Shown: piece by piece, positions 1-8,649 of the stretch
Layout of the letters: the number at the start of each line of letters is the position of its first letter
Position numbering within the stretch: position 1 is the first letter of the stretch
NCBI GenBank assembly: GCA_947087645.1
Contig: CAMUDN010000006.1
Location: 1 to 64,000 of the forward strand
Reading direction: 5' to 3'
DNA length: 64,000 nt
DNA from: an uncultured Bulleidia sp.
GTDB taxonomy: Bacteria > Bacillota_I > Bacilli_A > Erysipelotrichales > Erysipelotrichaceae
Translations under genes and position numbers: made by a program
Notes under the pieces: generated by a model
Database searches by the model: none
What the model was told of the DNA's origin: nothing
Seen by the model: only the letters and a program-made list of their open reading frames with translations

Positions 1-4
1 ACTT

Positions 5-56
5 CCGCGGCAAAAATAGCCTTTTGGTGAATATAGCTCGTTGCCGGGTCTTTTTA
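5..56 (+). terminator. Hairpin with T-tract at window start (3' end of an upstream transcript)
   Basis: CGGCAA at 8-13 can pair with TTGCCG at 41-46, extended by CC/GG around a bulge, and is followed by a T-rich tract (TCTTTTTATTTT). It looks like the end of a transcript or structured RNA lying mostly outside the window. The loop is long (about 27 nt), so it may be the last helix of a non-coding RNA and not a simple terminator. I could not match it to a known RNA family. Confidence 0.35.
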
Positions 57-156
57 TTTTAAATATAATAATTTAATTTATTTAAGGATAGTTTTATTTA
101 AGTCAAAACAGATGTGTTTAATGCTGAAATTGAGATATAATATTCAAGGTGAAAAT

Positions 157-618
157 ATGAAAAATTATGTTATGATAAGTCATTCTCTAGAAGAGACAAT
201 TAATCTTGGCAGACAAATAGGTAAATTAGCAAAGGCTGGTTTTATCTTATTACTTGATGGTGATCTTGGTGCAGGTAAAACAGCTTTAACAAAAGGTATT
301 GGCAAAGGTCTTGGGATTACTAAAACAATTACTTCCCCAACTTTTAATATTCAAAAGATTTATAATGGTCGTATAAAGCTCAATCATATTGATGCGTATC
401 GTTTGGAAGGTATGATTCAAGATTTAGGCTTAGATGAATATTTTGATGAAGATGCTGTAACGGTAATTGAGTGGAGCAATTTTATGGCTTATTTATTACC
501 GAATGAATATTTACAGTGTGAAGTAACTATTTTAGAAAATAATGATCGAAAATATTCATTTAGTGCTAAAGGATCTTTTTATGAGAAATTTTTGGAGGAA
601 TTGAAATGTTTACTTTAG
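157..618 (+). CDS. tsaE: tRNA threonylcarbamoyladenosine biosynthesis ATPase TsaE
   Basis: P-loop ATPase that works with TsaB and TsaD to transfer threonylcarbamoyl to A37 of ANN-decoding tRNAs (t6A). The Walker A motif GDLGAGKT is at residues 35-42 and a conserved EWSNF stretch lies in the C-terminal half; 153 aa is the usual family length. The frame is open upstream to 112, but AAGGTG at 146-151 sits five bases before the ATG at 157, which matches the family N-terminus, so 157 is preferred. It is the first gene of tsaE-tsaB-rimI-tsaD and overlaps tsaB by 13 nt, implying coupled translation. Confidence 0.93.
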   Translation: MKNYVMISHSLEETINLGRQIGKLAKAGFILLLDGDLGAGKTALTKGIGKGLGITKTITSPTFNIQKIYNGRIKLNHIDAYRLEGMIQDLGLDEYFDEDAVTVIEWSNFMAYLLPNEYLQCEVTILENNDRKYSFSAKGSFYEKFLEELKCLL

Positions 619-1190
619 TAATGGATACAAGTATGCAATATCTTGTTTTAGGCATATTAGATGATCATCAAGTATTAGCTAAGTTACAACGTAAAGTTCC
701 TAAAAGGCAGTCAGAAGAAATTTTTGTTGGCTTAAATACAGTATTATCAGAAGCAAAAATTGATGTTGATGAAATTCAACAAGTTGTGGTTACGAAAGGA
801 CCTGGATCTTATACAGGTGTACGTATTGCTTTAACTATTGCAAAAGTATTTGCAAGTCTTAAAAAGATACCACTTTATACGCTTAGCTCTTTACAATTGT
901 TAGCCGGTAATGAAAGTGGAACTGTTATTTTAGATGCTCGTAGTAAGCGTGTTTATACAGCAAGTTTTGAAAATGGTAAGCAAATAACAAAAGCCAGTAT
1001 TAAAATGATTGATGAACTTAATTTAAATGAACATTTAATAGGTGATCTACATTTAATTGGTAATCAAGATATCGATGTTGACTTAGTTGAACATTTTTAT
1101 GAATTAAAAAATTACTGGCATTTGGAAGAAGATATTGATCATGTAAAACCTGATTATTTAAAAGCAAATGATGCTTATTTAGTACGATGA
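606..1190 (+). CDS. tsaB: t6A biosynthesis scaffold protein TsaB
   Basis: Inactive paralogue of TsaD in the ASKHA fold that dimerises with TsaD in the t6A-forming complex. The N-terminal MDTSMQYLVLGI segment and the KGPGSYTGVRIALTIAK motif near residues 63-79 are typical. Length 194 aa is slightly short for the family (about 220-230), with a compact C-terminus. A strong GGAGGA at 594-599 sets the ATG at 606. The start lies inside tsaE and the stop overlaps rimI by four bases (ATGA), consistent with one operon. Confidence 0.92.
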   Translation: MFTLVMDTSMQYLVLGILDDHQVLAKLQRKVPKRQSEEIFVGLNTVLSEAKIDVDEIQQVVVTKGPGSYTGVRIALTIAKVFASLKKIPLYTLSSLQLLAGNESGTVILDARSKRVYTASFENGKQITKASIKMIDELNLNEHLIGDLHLIGNQDIDVDLVEHFYELKNYWHLEEDIDHVKPDYLKANDAYLVR

Positions 1191-1630
1191 TACGTTTAGC
1201 AAGAAAAGAAGATTTAGAAGCTATTGCAAAAATTGATGCAAAAGCTTTTCAAAAAGGTAATTGGTCTTTGGAAAATTATTATAATGAATTTGAGAATAAT
1301 CCCTTTTCTACTTTGATAGTATTTGAAAAAGAATATATTGTTGGTTTTGTTGATTATTGGGCAACATTTGAAATTGGTGATATCACAAGAGTAGCTGTTT
1401 TACCTGATTTTCAAGGTCAGAAAATAGCCAGTGATTTATTATCTTTTGCTTTATCAGAACTTAAAAATAAAGGTTGTGAGTGTTGTCATTTAGAAGTAAG
1501 AGTCTCTAATAAAAGAGCTCTTTCTATATATGATAAATTAGGATTTAAAGTATATCAGAAACGTGGTAATTACTATGAAAATGAAGAAGATGCTTTGTTA
1601 ATGTCAAAAGCATTGGAGGAGGAGATATGA
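1187..1630 (+). CDS. rimI: Ribosomal protein S18-alanine N-acetyltransferase-like GNAT protein
   Basis: GNAT-fold acetyltransferase of 147 aa. The acetyl-CoA binding segment VAVLPDFQGQKIASDLL and the later EVRVSNKRALSIYDKLGF block are classic RimI signatures. RimI acetylates the N-terminal alanine of ribosomal protein S18; in Firmicutes the gene is usually embedded between tsaB and tsaD, as here. It overlaps tsaB (ATGA) at the start and tsaD (ATGA) at the end. The exact substrate in this organism is inferred from position and family. Confidence 0.88.
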   Translation: MIRLARKEDLEAIAKIDAKAFQKGNWSLENYYNEFENNPFSTLIVFEKEYIVGFVDYWATFEIGDITRVAVLPDFQGQKIASDLLSFALSELKNKGCECCHLEVRVSNKRALSIYDKLGFKVYQKRGNYYENEEDALLMSKALEEEI

Positions 1631-2631
1631 CTAAAATATTAGCAATTGAAAGTAGCTGTGATGAAACAGCTTGTGCAATTATTGAAAATGGTCATGTTAT
1701 TTTAAGTAATATTGTATCAACTCAAATTGATACGCATAAACAGTTTGGTGGTGTTGTGCCAGAAGTGGCATCACGTCTTCATGTTGAAAAAATAACGGTT
1801 GTGATTAAAGAAGCGTTAGCTAAGGCTAATTTAACTGTGCGTGATGTTGATGCTATTGCTTATACAAGAGGACCGGGTTTAATTGGTTCCTTGCATGTAG
1901 GTGTTCAAGCAGCTAAAACACTAGCTTGGATGTATAAAAAGCCAATGTTACCGATGAATCATATGGCTGGTCATATTTATGCTAATGCATTTGTTAAGCC
2001 ACTTAAGTTTCCTTTATTAGCTTTGGTTATTTCAGGTGGTCATAGTCAACTAGTTTGGATGAAGAAGGATTATGATTTTGAAATTATTGGTGATACTTTA
2101 GATGATGCTGTTGGAGAAGCATATGATAAAGTATCACGTATTATAGGAACTGGATATCCGGGAGGACCAATTATTGATAAACTAGCTAAGCAAGGTAAAA
2201 AACATTATCAATTAAAAACTCCACAAGCAAAAGGAATATATGATTTTAGCTTTTCAGGTTTGAAATCTTCTGTTTTACAATTGATTCAAAGAGAAGAAAA
2301 AGCCGGTAATAAAATTGTTAAAGAAGATTTAGCATATGCTTTTCAAGAAGTTGCCGTACATGCATTAGTAGATAAGACGGTTTTAGCTGTGAAAAATAAA
2401 AAACCAGCAATGCTTGTTTTAGCTGGTGGTGTATCAGCTAATTCACGTTTACGGGAAGTTATGGCTGAAAAAATGCAAGATTATCCACAAACCGACTTAA
2501 TTTTACCACCACTATATGTTTGTACTGACAATGCAGCAATGATTGGTGCTGCTGCATGGATTGCTTGGCAGAAAAAGAAATTTGGTAATTGGCAGGATTC
2601 AGCTGATTCTAGTATGGAATTATCAATATAA
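1627..2631 (+). CDS. tsaD: tRNA N6-threonylcarbamoyladenosine transferase TsaD
   Basis: Catalytic subunit that transfers the threonylcarbamoyl group from TC-AMP to A37 of tRNA. It starts ILAIESSCDETACAI, carries the metal-binding HMAGH motif (His112 and His116), the LVISGGHSQL phosphate loop and the C-terminal CTDNAAMIG segment with the metal-binding Asp. At 334 aa it is full length. AGGAGGAG precedes the ATG. It ends the tsaE-tsaB-rimI-tsaD group; 48 bases separate it from rex. Confidence 0.97.
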   Translation: MTKILAIESSCDETACAIIENGHVILSNIVSTQIDTHKQFGGVVPEVASRLHVEKITVVIKEALAKANLTVRDVDAIAYTRGPGLIGSLHVGVQAAKTLAWMYKKPMLPMNHMAGHIYANAFVKPLKFPLLALVISGGHSQLVWMKKDYDFEIIGDTLDDAVGEAYDKVSRIIGTGYPGGPIIDKLAKQGKKHYQLKTPQAKGIYDFSFSGLKSSVLQLIQREEKAGNKIVKEDLAYAFQEVAVHALVDKTVLAVKNKKPAMLVLAGGVSANSRLREVMAEKMQDYPQTDLILPPLYVCTDNAAMIGAAAWIAWQKKKFGNWQDSADSSMELSI

Positions 2632-2679
2632 TATATTTAATAAAAAATAAATTTATAATAAAATTAGAAAGAGGAAGAT

Positions 2680-3312
2680 ATGAATGAAAAGAATGTGCCT
2701 CGTGCGACTTTACAAAGATATCCTTTATATCTAAAAGCATTGCGTAAAATAAAGGAAGATGGTGTTGAACGTATTATGTCACGGGAATTAGCTAATTTAG
2801 TTTCTATTGAACCCACAACCATTAGACGTGATTTCAGCTTTATTGGTAATCTTGGTAAACAAGGATATGGTTATGATGTAGCTAAATTAATTGAAATTTT
2901 TTCGGAAGAATTAGGTGTTAACTTTGATGAAAAAATTATTTTAGTTGGGGTTGGTAATTTAGGACGTGCTTTGCTTAATTATAATCATTGGAATCATGTT
3001 GTAGGGACGATTGTTTGTGCTTTTGATTTAGAGCCGAGTGCAGATGAAATTGGAGGTATTCCAGTTTATCCTTTAAGTGATTTAAATCGTTATTTACCAA
3101 AGGGAACAAGGATTGCTATTTTGACAATATCTCAAGATGTTCAAGAAACGGTAGATCTGTTAGTTCAAGCAGGTATTGAAGGATTTGTGTCTTTCGCAAT
3201 GGATCATTTTTCCGTACCAAGTAATGTATCAGTAAGAAATATAGATGTTGTATCGAAGATTCAAGAATTAGTGTTTGAAACTAATGAAAAACAACAAAAT
3301 AAAGGAGTTTAG
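2680..3312 (+). CDS. rex: Redox-sensing transcriptional repressor Rex
   Basis: NADH/NAD-responsive repressor of fermentation and respiration genes. An N-terminal winged helix (about residues 5-60, containing [13 protein letters not shown]) is followed by a Rossmann domain with GVGNLG at residues 90-95 and a C-terminal dimer-swap helix. Length 210 aa is normal. AGAGGA precedes the ATG. A TATAAT hexamer lies at 2654-2659, but no convincing -35, so separate transcription from tsaD is uncertain. asnS follows after only five bases. Confidence 0.95.
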   Translation: MNEKNVPRATLQRYPLYLKALRKIKEDGVERIMSRELANLVSIEPTTIRRDFSFIGNLGKQGYGYDVAKLIEIFSEELGVNFDEKIILVGVGNLGRALLNYNHWNHVVGTIVCAFDLEPSADEIGGIPVYPLSDLNRYLPKGTRIAILTISQDVQETVDLLVQAGIEGFVSFAMDHFSVPSNVSVRNIDVVSKIQELVFETNEKQQNKGV

Positions 3313-3317
3313 TAACT

Positions 3318-4706
3318 ATGCCAAGTGAAATTAGTATTCGTGAATTATACAAATTGACGAAGTCAGAAGTTGAATTAGAAAAAGATCAAGTAGAATATGT
3401 GCAATTACAAGGATGGATCAGGAGTAATCGTGCTGGTAAGAACGTATCTTTCATTGAAATGAATGATGGGACTTATTTCCAAAGTGCACAAATTGTTTAC
3501 GATGCTAATACTTTACATAATTATGATGAAGTAGCTAAGTTTTTAACCGGGACAGCTATTTCCGTTATAGGTCGTTTTGTTTTGACACCTAAGGCTAAGC
3601 AACCTTTTGAAATTCAAGCAACTGAAATTAATTGTGAAGGAAAGGCAGATCAGAGTTATCCTTTACAGAAAAAAAGACATAGTCTTGAATATCTACGTGA
3701 AATAGCTCATTTGAGACCAAGAACAAATACATTGTCGGCTGTTTTCCGTGTCCGTTCTGTTTTAGCAATGGCAATTCATACTTTTTTTCAAGAACAAGGT
3801 TTTGTTTATGTTAATACACCAATTATTACGGGTGCTGATGCAGAAGGAGCAGGTGAAACTTTTACCGTAACTACGAATAATGGTCAAAATTATGCCGATG
3901 ATTTTTTTGGTAAACATGCTAGTTTAACTGTTTCAGGGCAATTACAAGCGGAAGCATTTGCTTTAGCATTTCGTGATATTTATACATTTGGTCCGACTTT
4001 TCGAGCAGAAGAAAGTAATACAACTACCCATGCGGCAGAATTTTGGATGATTGAACCGGAAATGGCTTTTGCTGATTTGGAATTTACTATGGATGTAATT
4101 GAAGACATGATTAAATATTGCATTGATTATGTTTTAGAAATGTGTCCCGAGGAAATGAATTTTTTTAATACACGTATTGACAATAGTTTACTTGATCGTT
4201 TAAATAATGTTCGTAAATCAGTTTTTCGTCGTATGACTTACACAGAAGCTATTGATATTTTAAAGAAAGCAGATGTACATTTTGAAAATAATAAAATTGT
4301 ATGGGGTATGGATTTAAATACAGAACATGAACGTTATTTGACAGATAAAGTTGTGCAAGGACCTGTTTTCTTAACTGATTATCCAGCCGAAATAAAAGCA
4401 TTTTATATGCGTGAAAATGATGATGGTAAAACTGTAGCAGCAACGGATTTATTAGTGCCAACAGTTGGTGAATTGGTTGGTGGTTCACAACGTGAAGAAC
4501 GATTGGAGCGCCTAGAAAGTAAAATGAAAAAGTTAGGTATGAATTTAGATGCTTACCAGTGGTATTTAGATTTACGCCGTTATGGTGGTTGTGAGCATTC
4601 CGGCTTTGGTCTTGGCTTTGAACGCTTAGTCATGTATGTTACAGGAATGAAGAATATCCGTGATGTAATTCCTTTTGCAAGAACGCCAAAGAATTTAGAA
4701 TTTTAG
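3318..4706 (+). CDS. asnS: Asparaginyl-tRNA synthetase
   Basis: Class IIb synthetase charging tRNA-Asn in the cytoplasm. The OB-fold anticodon domain (about residues 24-110, with [14 protein letters not shown]) precedes the catalytic core with motif 2 ([21 protein letters not shown]) and motif 3 ([15 protein letters not shown]). At 462 aa it is full length. The residues around motif 2 match AsnRS and not AspRS. The gene is coupled to rex and followed by an intrinsic terminator that overlaps its stop codon. Confidence 0.97.
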   Translation: MPSEISIRELYKLTKSEVELEKDQVEYVQLQGWIRSNRAGKNVSFIEMNDGTYFQSAQIVYDANTLHNYDEVAKFLTGTAISVIGRFVLTPKAKQPFEIQATEINCEGKADQSYPLQKKRHSLEYLREIAHLRPRTNTLSAVFRVRSVLAMAIHTFFQEQGFVYVNTPIITGADAEGAGETFTVTTNNGQNYADDFFGKHASLTVSGQLQAEAFALAFRDIYTFGPTFRAEESNTTTHAAEFWMIEPEMAFADLEFTMDVIEDMIKYCIDYVLEMCPEEMNFFNTRIDNSLLDRLNNVRKSVFRRMTYTEAIDILKKADVHFENNKIVWGMDLNTEHERYLTDKVVQGPVFLTDYPAEIKAFYMRENDDGKTVAATDLLVPTVGELVGGSQREERLERLESKMKKLGMNLDAYQWYLDLRRYGGCEHSGFGLGFERLVMYVTGMKNIRDVIPFARTPKNLEF

Positions 4707-4728
4707 GGTGGTTTAGCCATCCTTTTTT
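4706..4728 (+). terminator. Intrinsic terminator after asnS
   Basis: GGGTGG (4706-4711) pairs with CCATCC (4717-4722) around a TTTAG loop and is followed by six T. It begins at the last base of the asnS stop codon and ends 11 bases before the next ATG. Confidence 0.75.
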
Positions 4729-4739
4729 AAGGAGTTAGT

Positions 4740-6602
4740 ATGTTATATCAGCTAAGTAAGGCAAAAAAATCATACGGAGCCAATAGTATTTTTGAAGATA
4801 TTAATTTTTTAGTTAAAAATACAGAAAAGATAGCCTTAGTAGGTCGTAATGGTTGTGGTAAAACAACTTTTTTGCGTTGTATTACAGGTGAAGAAAGTTT
4901 TGATCAAGCAAATATTAACAAAAAAAATGGTATAACGATTGGTTATTTATCCCAAAAAGTTTTTTTGCAAGATGAGATAAAAGTTAAAGATGAATTGTAT
5001 AAAACATATGATTATTTATTTAAGCTCGAAAAGCAGATACAAGAATTAACATTACAAATGACCAATAATAATGATCAAGAAATATTAGATAAATATGCTT
5101 TGCTACAAGAAGAATATGAAGAAAAAGGTGGTTATACTTGGGAAAATGAATTATATTCTGTTTTAACTAAATTTGGTTTTAAAAAAGAAGATTTAGAAAA
5201 AAAAGTGGGTACTTTTTCAGGTGGTGAAAAAACACGTTTGGCATTTGTTAAGCTTTTATTAAGTAAACCTGATTTATTACTTCTAGACGAACCTACCAAC
5301 CATCTTGATGTAGATGCTATTGAATGGTTAGAAGGATATATTAAAAAATATCCTAAAGCGGTTCTACTAGTATCGCATGATCGAATGTTTTTAGATCATG
5401 TTGTAGATGTTGTTTACCATATGGAATTTGGTTCTATGAAGCGTTATGTTGGTAATTATTCTGCTTTTGTAAAAGCAAGAGAAAATGATAATGAACGGCA
5501 ACAAGCAGCTTATGAGCGTCAACAAAAAGATATCAAAAGATTAGAAGTGTTAATTGAAAAATTTCGTTATAAAAAAAATAAAGCTGCATTTGCTCAAAGT
5601 AAAATTAAATATCTAGATCGCATGGAAAAAATAGATCCCGTTTTAAAAGAACAAAAGAATTTTCATGCTCATTTTCAAGCACGTATTAAAGGTGGCAATC
5701 AAGTATTGAATGTTGAACATTTAAAAATTGGTTATGATCACCCTTTAAAAGAAGTATCTTTTCAAGTAAAAAGAGGTGATCGTTTAGCTATTATTGGAGC
5801 AAATGGTCAGGGAAAATCAACTTTAATTAAAACATTGATGCATAAAATTCCGGCTTTAGGAGGTTCGTTTTTATTTGGCCATCAAATAGAAAAAGGCTAT
5901 TTTGATCAGCAATTAGCACAATTCAGTAGTGAAAAAACAGTTTTAGAAGAAGTGTGGGATGCTTATCCTGATTTAGATAGAACAACTATTCGTTCTGTAC
6001 TTGGACAGTTCCTTTTTTCAGCGGATGATGTTTTTAAACAAGTAAGTGTTTTATCAGGTGGGGAAAAAGTTCGCTTATCATTAGCTAAATTGTTATTACA
6101 AAAGGCTAATACATTGTTACTTGATGAACCAACAAACCATTTAGATATTCCGGGTAAAGAAGCACTTGAGGAAGCATTAAAAGATTTTGACGGTACAATT
6201 ATTTTTGTTTCACATGATCGTTATTTTATTCAACAAATTGCGAACAGTATATTAGAATTAGGAAATAAAGAAGATAAATTTTATCCAGAAAATTACGATG
6301 GATATCTTTTAGCAAAAAAAGATATCCATGTAAAAGAAGAAATAGAGTTACCAAAAAAGATAGTAAAAAGAAAAGAAATAATTTCCATAGATACAATCAA
6401 GCGAAAAGTTCGTTATTATGAAGAAAAAATAAGTCAGAAAGAAGAAGAGCTAACAGCAATGCGGGAATTACGTTTTGAGCCAGAATATTATCAGGATTAT
6501 CAAAAAATGAATTTGTTAGATCAGGATATTGATGATATTCATAATGAATTAGCTCATTTGGAAGAAGAATGGAGTAGATGGTTGGAAAGGTTGGAAAAAT
6601 AG
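4740..6602 (+). CDS. ABC-F family ATPase (translation factor type, no membrane domain)
   Basis: Two fused ABC nucleotide-binding domains without transmembrane segments. Domain 1 has Walker A GRNGCGKTT (residues 35-43), FSGGEKTRLA and LLLDEPTNHLD. A charged P-site-tip linker of about 80 residues follows, then domain 2 with GANGQGKST, LSGGEKVRLS and LLLDEPTNHLD. A Glu/Lys-rich C-terminal coiled coil closes the 620-aa protein, as in Uup/YfmR-type members. ABC-F proteins act on ribosomes and some confer antibiotic resistance by target protection; nothing here decides between a housekeeping and a resistance role. Confidence 0.93.
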   Translation: MLYQLSKAKKSYGANSIFEDINFLVKNTEKIALVGRNGCGKTTFLRCITGEESFDQANINKKNGITIGYLSQKVFLQDEIKVKDELYKTYDYLFKLEKQIQELTLQMTNNNDQEILDKYALLQEEYEEKGGYTWENELYSVLTKFGFKKEDLEKKVGTFSGGEKTRLAFVKLLLSKPDLLLLDEPTNHLDVDAIEWLEGYIKKYPKAVLLVSHDRMFLDHVVDVVYHMEFGSMKRYVGNYSAFVKARENDNERQQAAYERQQKDIKRLEVLIEKFRYKKNKAAFAQSKIKYLDRMEKIDPVLKEQKNFHAHFQARIKGGNQVLNVEHLKIGYDHPLKEVSFQVKRGDRLAIIGANGQGKSTLIKTLMHKIPALGGSFLFGHQIEKGYFDQQLAQFSSEKTVLEEVWDAYPDLDRTTIRSVLGQFLFSADDVFKQVSVLSGGEKVRLSLAKLLLQKANTLLLDEPTNHLDIPGKEALEEALKDFDGTIIFVSHDRYFIQQIANSILELGNKEDKFYPENYDGYLLAKKDIHVKEEIELPKKIVKRKEIISIDTIKRKVRYYEEKISQKEEELTAMRELRFEPEYYQDYQKMNLLDQDIDDIHNELAHLEEEWSRWLERLEK

Positions 6603-6649
6603 AATAATGTGGTATTCTAAATATGTAATTTTAAAAAAGGAGAAAGACA

Positions 6650-8323
6650 ATGACAAAATTATCACCACTTCAAAAAGCACGTTATGAATATAAACCAAAG
6701 TTACCTAAAATGTTATGTAATGGTATTGCGGAAATTTCCGTAAAAGAAGGTGAAGCAACGAAGAGTGTTGCCGATCAAGAACAGATTCAAAAGCTTTTCC
6801 CAAATACATATGGTGAAAAAGAAATCACTTTTCAAGTAGGTAAGAATACATCTCTTGCTAAGAAGCAAGTAGTAGGTGTTATTTTATCTGGTGGACAAGC
6901 ACCTGGTGGTCATAATGTTGTTTGTGGCTTGTATGATGCATTAAAAGCAAGTAATAAAGAAAATGTTTTATATGGTTTTAAAAATGGTCCAAGTGGTTTA
7001 TTAGAAGATGATTATCTCATTTTTGATGATGAATATATTAACCAATATCGTAATACAGGTGGTTTTGATATTATTGGTTCAGGACGGACTAAATTAGAAA
7101 CAGAAGAACAATTTATGATTGCTAAAGAAGTTTGTCAGAAACATGGAATTACTGCTATTGTGATTATTGGCGGTGATGATTCAAATACAAACGCTGCTGT
7201 TTTAGCTGAATATTTTGCGGCTCATAAGGCAAATGTTCAAGTTATTGGTTGTCCAAAGACAATTGATGGTGATTTAAAAAATGAAGATATTGAAATTTCT
7301 TTTGGCTTTGATACAGCAACTAAAACATACAGTGAATTAATTGGTAATATTGAAAGAGATGCTAATTCTGCTAAGAAGTATTGGCATTTTGTTAAAGTTA
7401 TGGGTCGCTCAGCTTCACATGTTGCTTTGGAATGTGCATTAGAAACACAACCTAATATTTGTTTAATTTCTGAAGAAGTAGCACAAAAAAAGATGTCATT
7501 AGCACAGATTGCTAATTACATTGCTGATGCAGTTGAAAAGCGAGCAAATAAGGGAATGAATTTTGGTGTTGCTATTATTCCTGAAGGTGTTGTTGAATTT
7601 GTACCTGAATTTTCTGTTTTAATTGCTGAAATAAATGAATTATTAGCTGGTAAAAAAGCTGAAGAATTTAATACTTTAGCAAGTTGGCAGGAAAAATATA
7701 ATTTTATTAAGAATGGTTTAACAAAAGAATCATTTAAAGTATTTGATATCTTACCAGCTACTATTCAACAACAGTTATTTTTGGAAAGAGATCCACATGG
7801 TAATGTACAAGTTTCATTAATTGAGTCCGAAAAATTATTTTCAGCTTTAGTTAAGTCAGTTTTGACAGAAAGAAGAAAAGCCGGAACTTATAAAGGTAAA
7901 TTTAATGCTTTACATCATTTCTTTGGTTATGAAGGTCGCTGTGCATTTCCATCTAATTTTGATGCCGATTATTGTTATTCACTAGGATATAATGCTTTTA
8001 TGCTAATTCAATATGGATATAATGGTTATCTTTCAAAGGTATCTAATTTATCAAAACCAGCAGAAGAATGGATAGCTGGTGGTATGCCAATTACGAAAAT
8101 GATGAATATGGAAAGAAGACATGGTGAAGATAAACCAGTTATTCGTAAAGCGTTAGTTGATCTTGATGGTAAGCCATTTAAATTTTTTGCTTCAAAGCGT
8201 GAAGAATGGGCACTGGAAACAGCATATACTTATCCGGGTGCTATTCAATATTATGGTCCTAAAGAAGTTTGTGATTTAACAACAAGAACTTTAGCACTTG
8301 AAAAAGAAGTTGATAAAGCATAA
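6650..8323 (+). CDS. pfp: Pyrophosphate-dependent 6-phosphofructokinase (long type)
   Basis: Phosphorylates fructose 6-phosphate with pyrophosphate in a reversible glycolytic step. [11 protein letters not shown] opens the catalytic domain (about residue 79). GGDD at 174-177 and PKTIDGD at 202-208 are the residues that mark PPi-dependent enzymes (ATP enzymes have GGDG and a different residue before TID). MGRSASH follows. At 557 aa it belongs to the long PFP clade found in plants, spirochaetes and some Firmicutes. It is monocistronic: AAGGAG precedes it and a strong terminator follows. Confidence 0.95.
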   Translation: MTKLSPLQKARYEYKPKLPKMLCNGIAEISVKEGEATKSVADQEQIQKLFPNTYGEKEITFQVGKNTSLAKKQVVGVILSGGQAPGGHNVVCGLYDALKASNKENVLYGFKNGPSGLLEDDYLIFDDEYINQYRNTGGFDIIGSGRTKLETEEQFMIAKEVCQKHGITAIVIIGGDDSNTNAAVLAEYFAAHKANVQVIGCPKTIDGDLKNEDIEISFGFDTATKTYSELIGNIERDANSAKKYWHFVKVMGRSASHVALECALETQPNICLISEEVAQKKMSLAQIANYIADAVEKRANKGMNFGVAIIPEGVVEFVPEFSVLIAEINELLAGKKAEEFNTLASWQEKYNFIKNGLTKESFKVFDILPATIQQQLFLERDPHGNVQVSLIESEKLFSALVKSVLTERRKAGTYKGKFNALHHFFGYEGRCAFPSNFDADYCYSLGYNAFMLIQYGYNGYLSKVSNLSKPAEEWIAGGMPITKMMNMERRHGEDKPVIRKALVDLDGKPFKFFASKREEWALETAYTYPGAIQYYGPKEVCDLTTRTLALEKEVDKA

Positions 8324-8327
8324 AAAT

Positions 8328-8366
8328 AAAAGTTCTTAGATAGAAATTGTATCTAAGAACTTTTTA
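8328..8366 (+). terminator. Intrinsic terminator after pfp
   Basis: A perfect 12-bp stem (AGTTCTTAGATA at 8331-8342 with its complement at 8350-8361) around a 7-nt loop, flanked by A-run and T-run. It may work in both directions and so could also end the tRNA-Ser transcript coming from the other strand. Confidence 0.9.
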
Positions 8367-8397
8367 TTTATCATTAAGATAAAAAGATATACATTAG

Positions 8398-8483
8398 CGG
8401 AGAAGAAGGGATTTGAACCCTTGCACGCTTTCACGTCTGCTGGTTTTCGAAACCAGTCCCTTCAGCCTCTTGGGTACTTCTCC
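8398..8483 (-). tRNA. tRNA-Ser (anticodon CGA)
   Basis: On the minus strand the 7-bp acceptor stem GGAGAAG/CTTCTCC with discriminator G encloses a D-arm, an anticodon arm CTGGT-TTCGAAA-ACCAG (anticodon CGA, reading UCG), a long variable arm (GACGTGAAAGCGTG) and the T-loop GTTCAAATC. The long variable arm and G73 identify serine. CCA is not encoded (the gene ends G then CTA), so CCA addition must be enzymatic. Confidence 0.95.
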
Positions 8484-8492
8484 AATGATTGC

Positions 8493-8498
8493 ATTATA
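8493..8498 (-). promoter_or_regulatory. -10 box for tRNA-Ser
   Basis: A perfect TATAAT on the minus strand lies nine bases upstream of the mature tRNA 5' end. The matching -35 region (around 8516-8521) is poor. Confidence 0.5.
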
Positions 8499-8520
8499 GC
8501 ATAAATGAAAATAAATATTT

Positions 8521-8536
8521 ATGAAAATTCTTTCAT
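8521..8536. promoter_or_regulatory. Palindromic operator candidate, copy 1, upstream of oppA
   Basis: ATGAAAATTCTTTCAT, a palindrome (extended to 9-bp arms TTTATGAAA/TTTCATAAA) with a 4-base spacer. Its exact reverse complement occurs upstream of oppB at 10671-10686. It lies between the divergent tRNA-Ser and oppA. Confidence 0.5.
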
Positions 8537-8565
8537 AAATAATGAAATATTTTTGAAAAAATATC

Positions 8566-8581
8566 ATAAAAATTCTTTCAA
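8566..8581. promoter_or_regulatory. Palindromic operator candidate, imperfect copy 2, upstream of oppA
   Basis: ATAAAAATTCTTTCAA differs from copy 1 (45 bp upstream) at two of 16 positions, so the oppA leader holds two similarly oriented sites. Confidence 0.35.
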
Positions 8582-8649
8582 AAGATAGACAAATACAAAA
8601 ATAGGCACTAAGATAAAGGGGTGAAAGGCAAATAGCCTGAGGAGGGAAT

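Noticed and set aside
8436..8452. tRNA anticodon first read as TCG (Arg)
   Set aside because: That reading came from the plus strand of a near-palindromic anticodon arm. On the tRNA strand the loop is TTCGAAA with anticodon CGA, agreeing with the long variable arm of tRNA-Ser.
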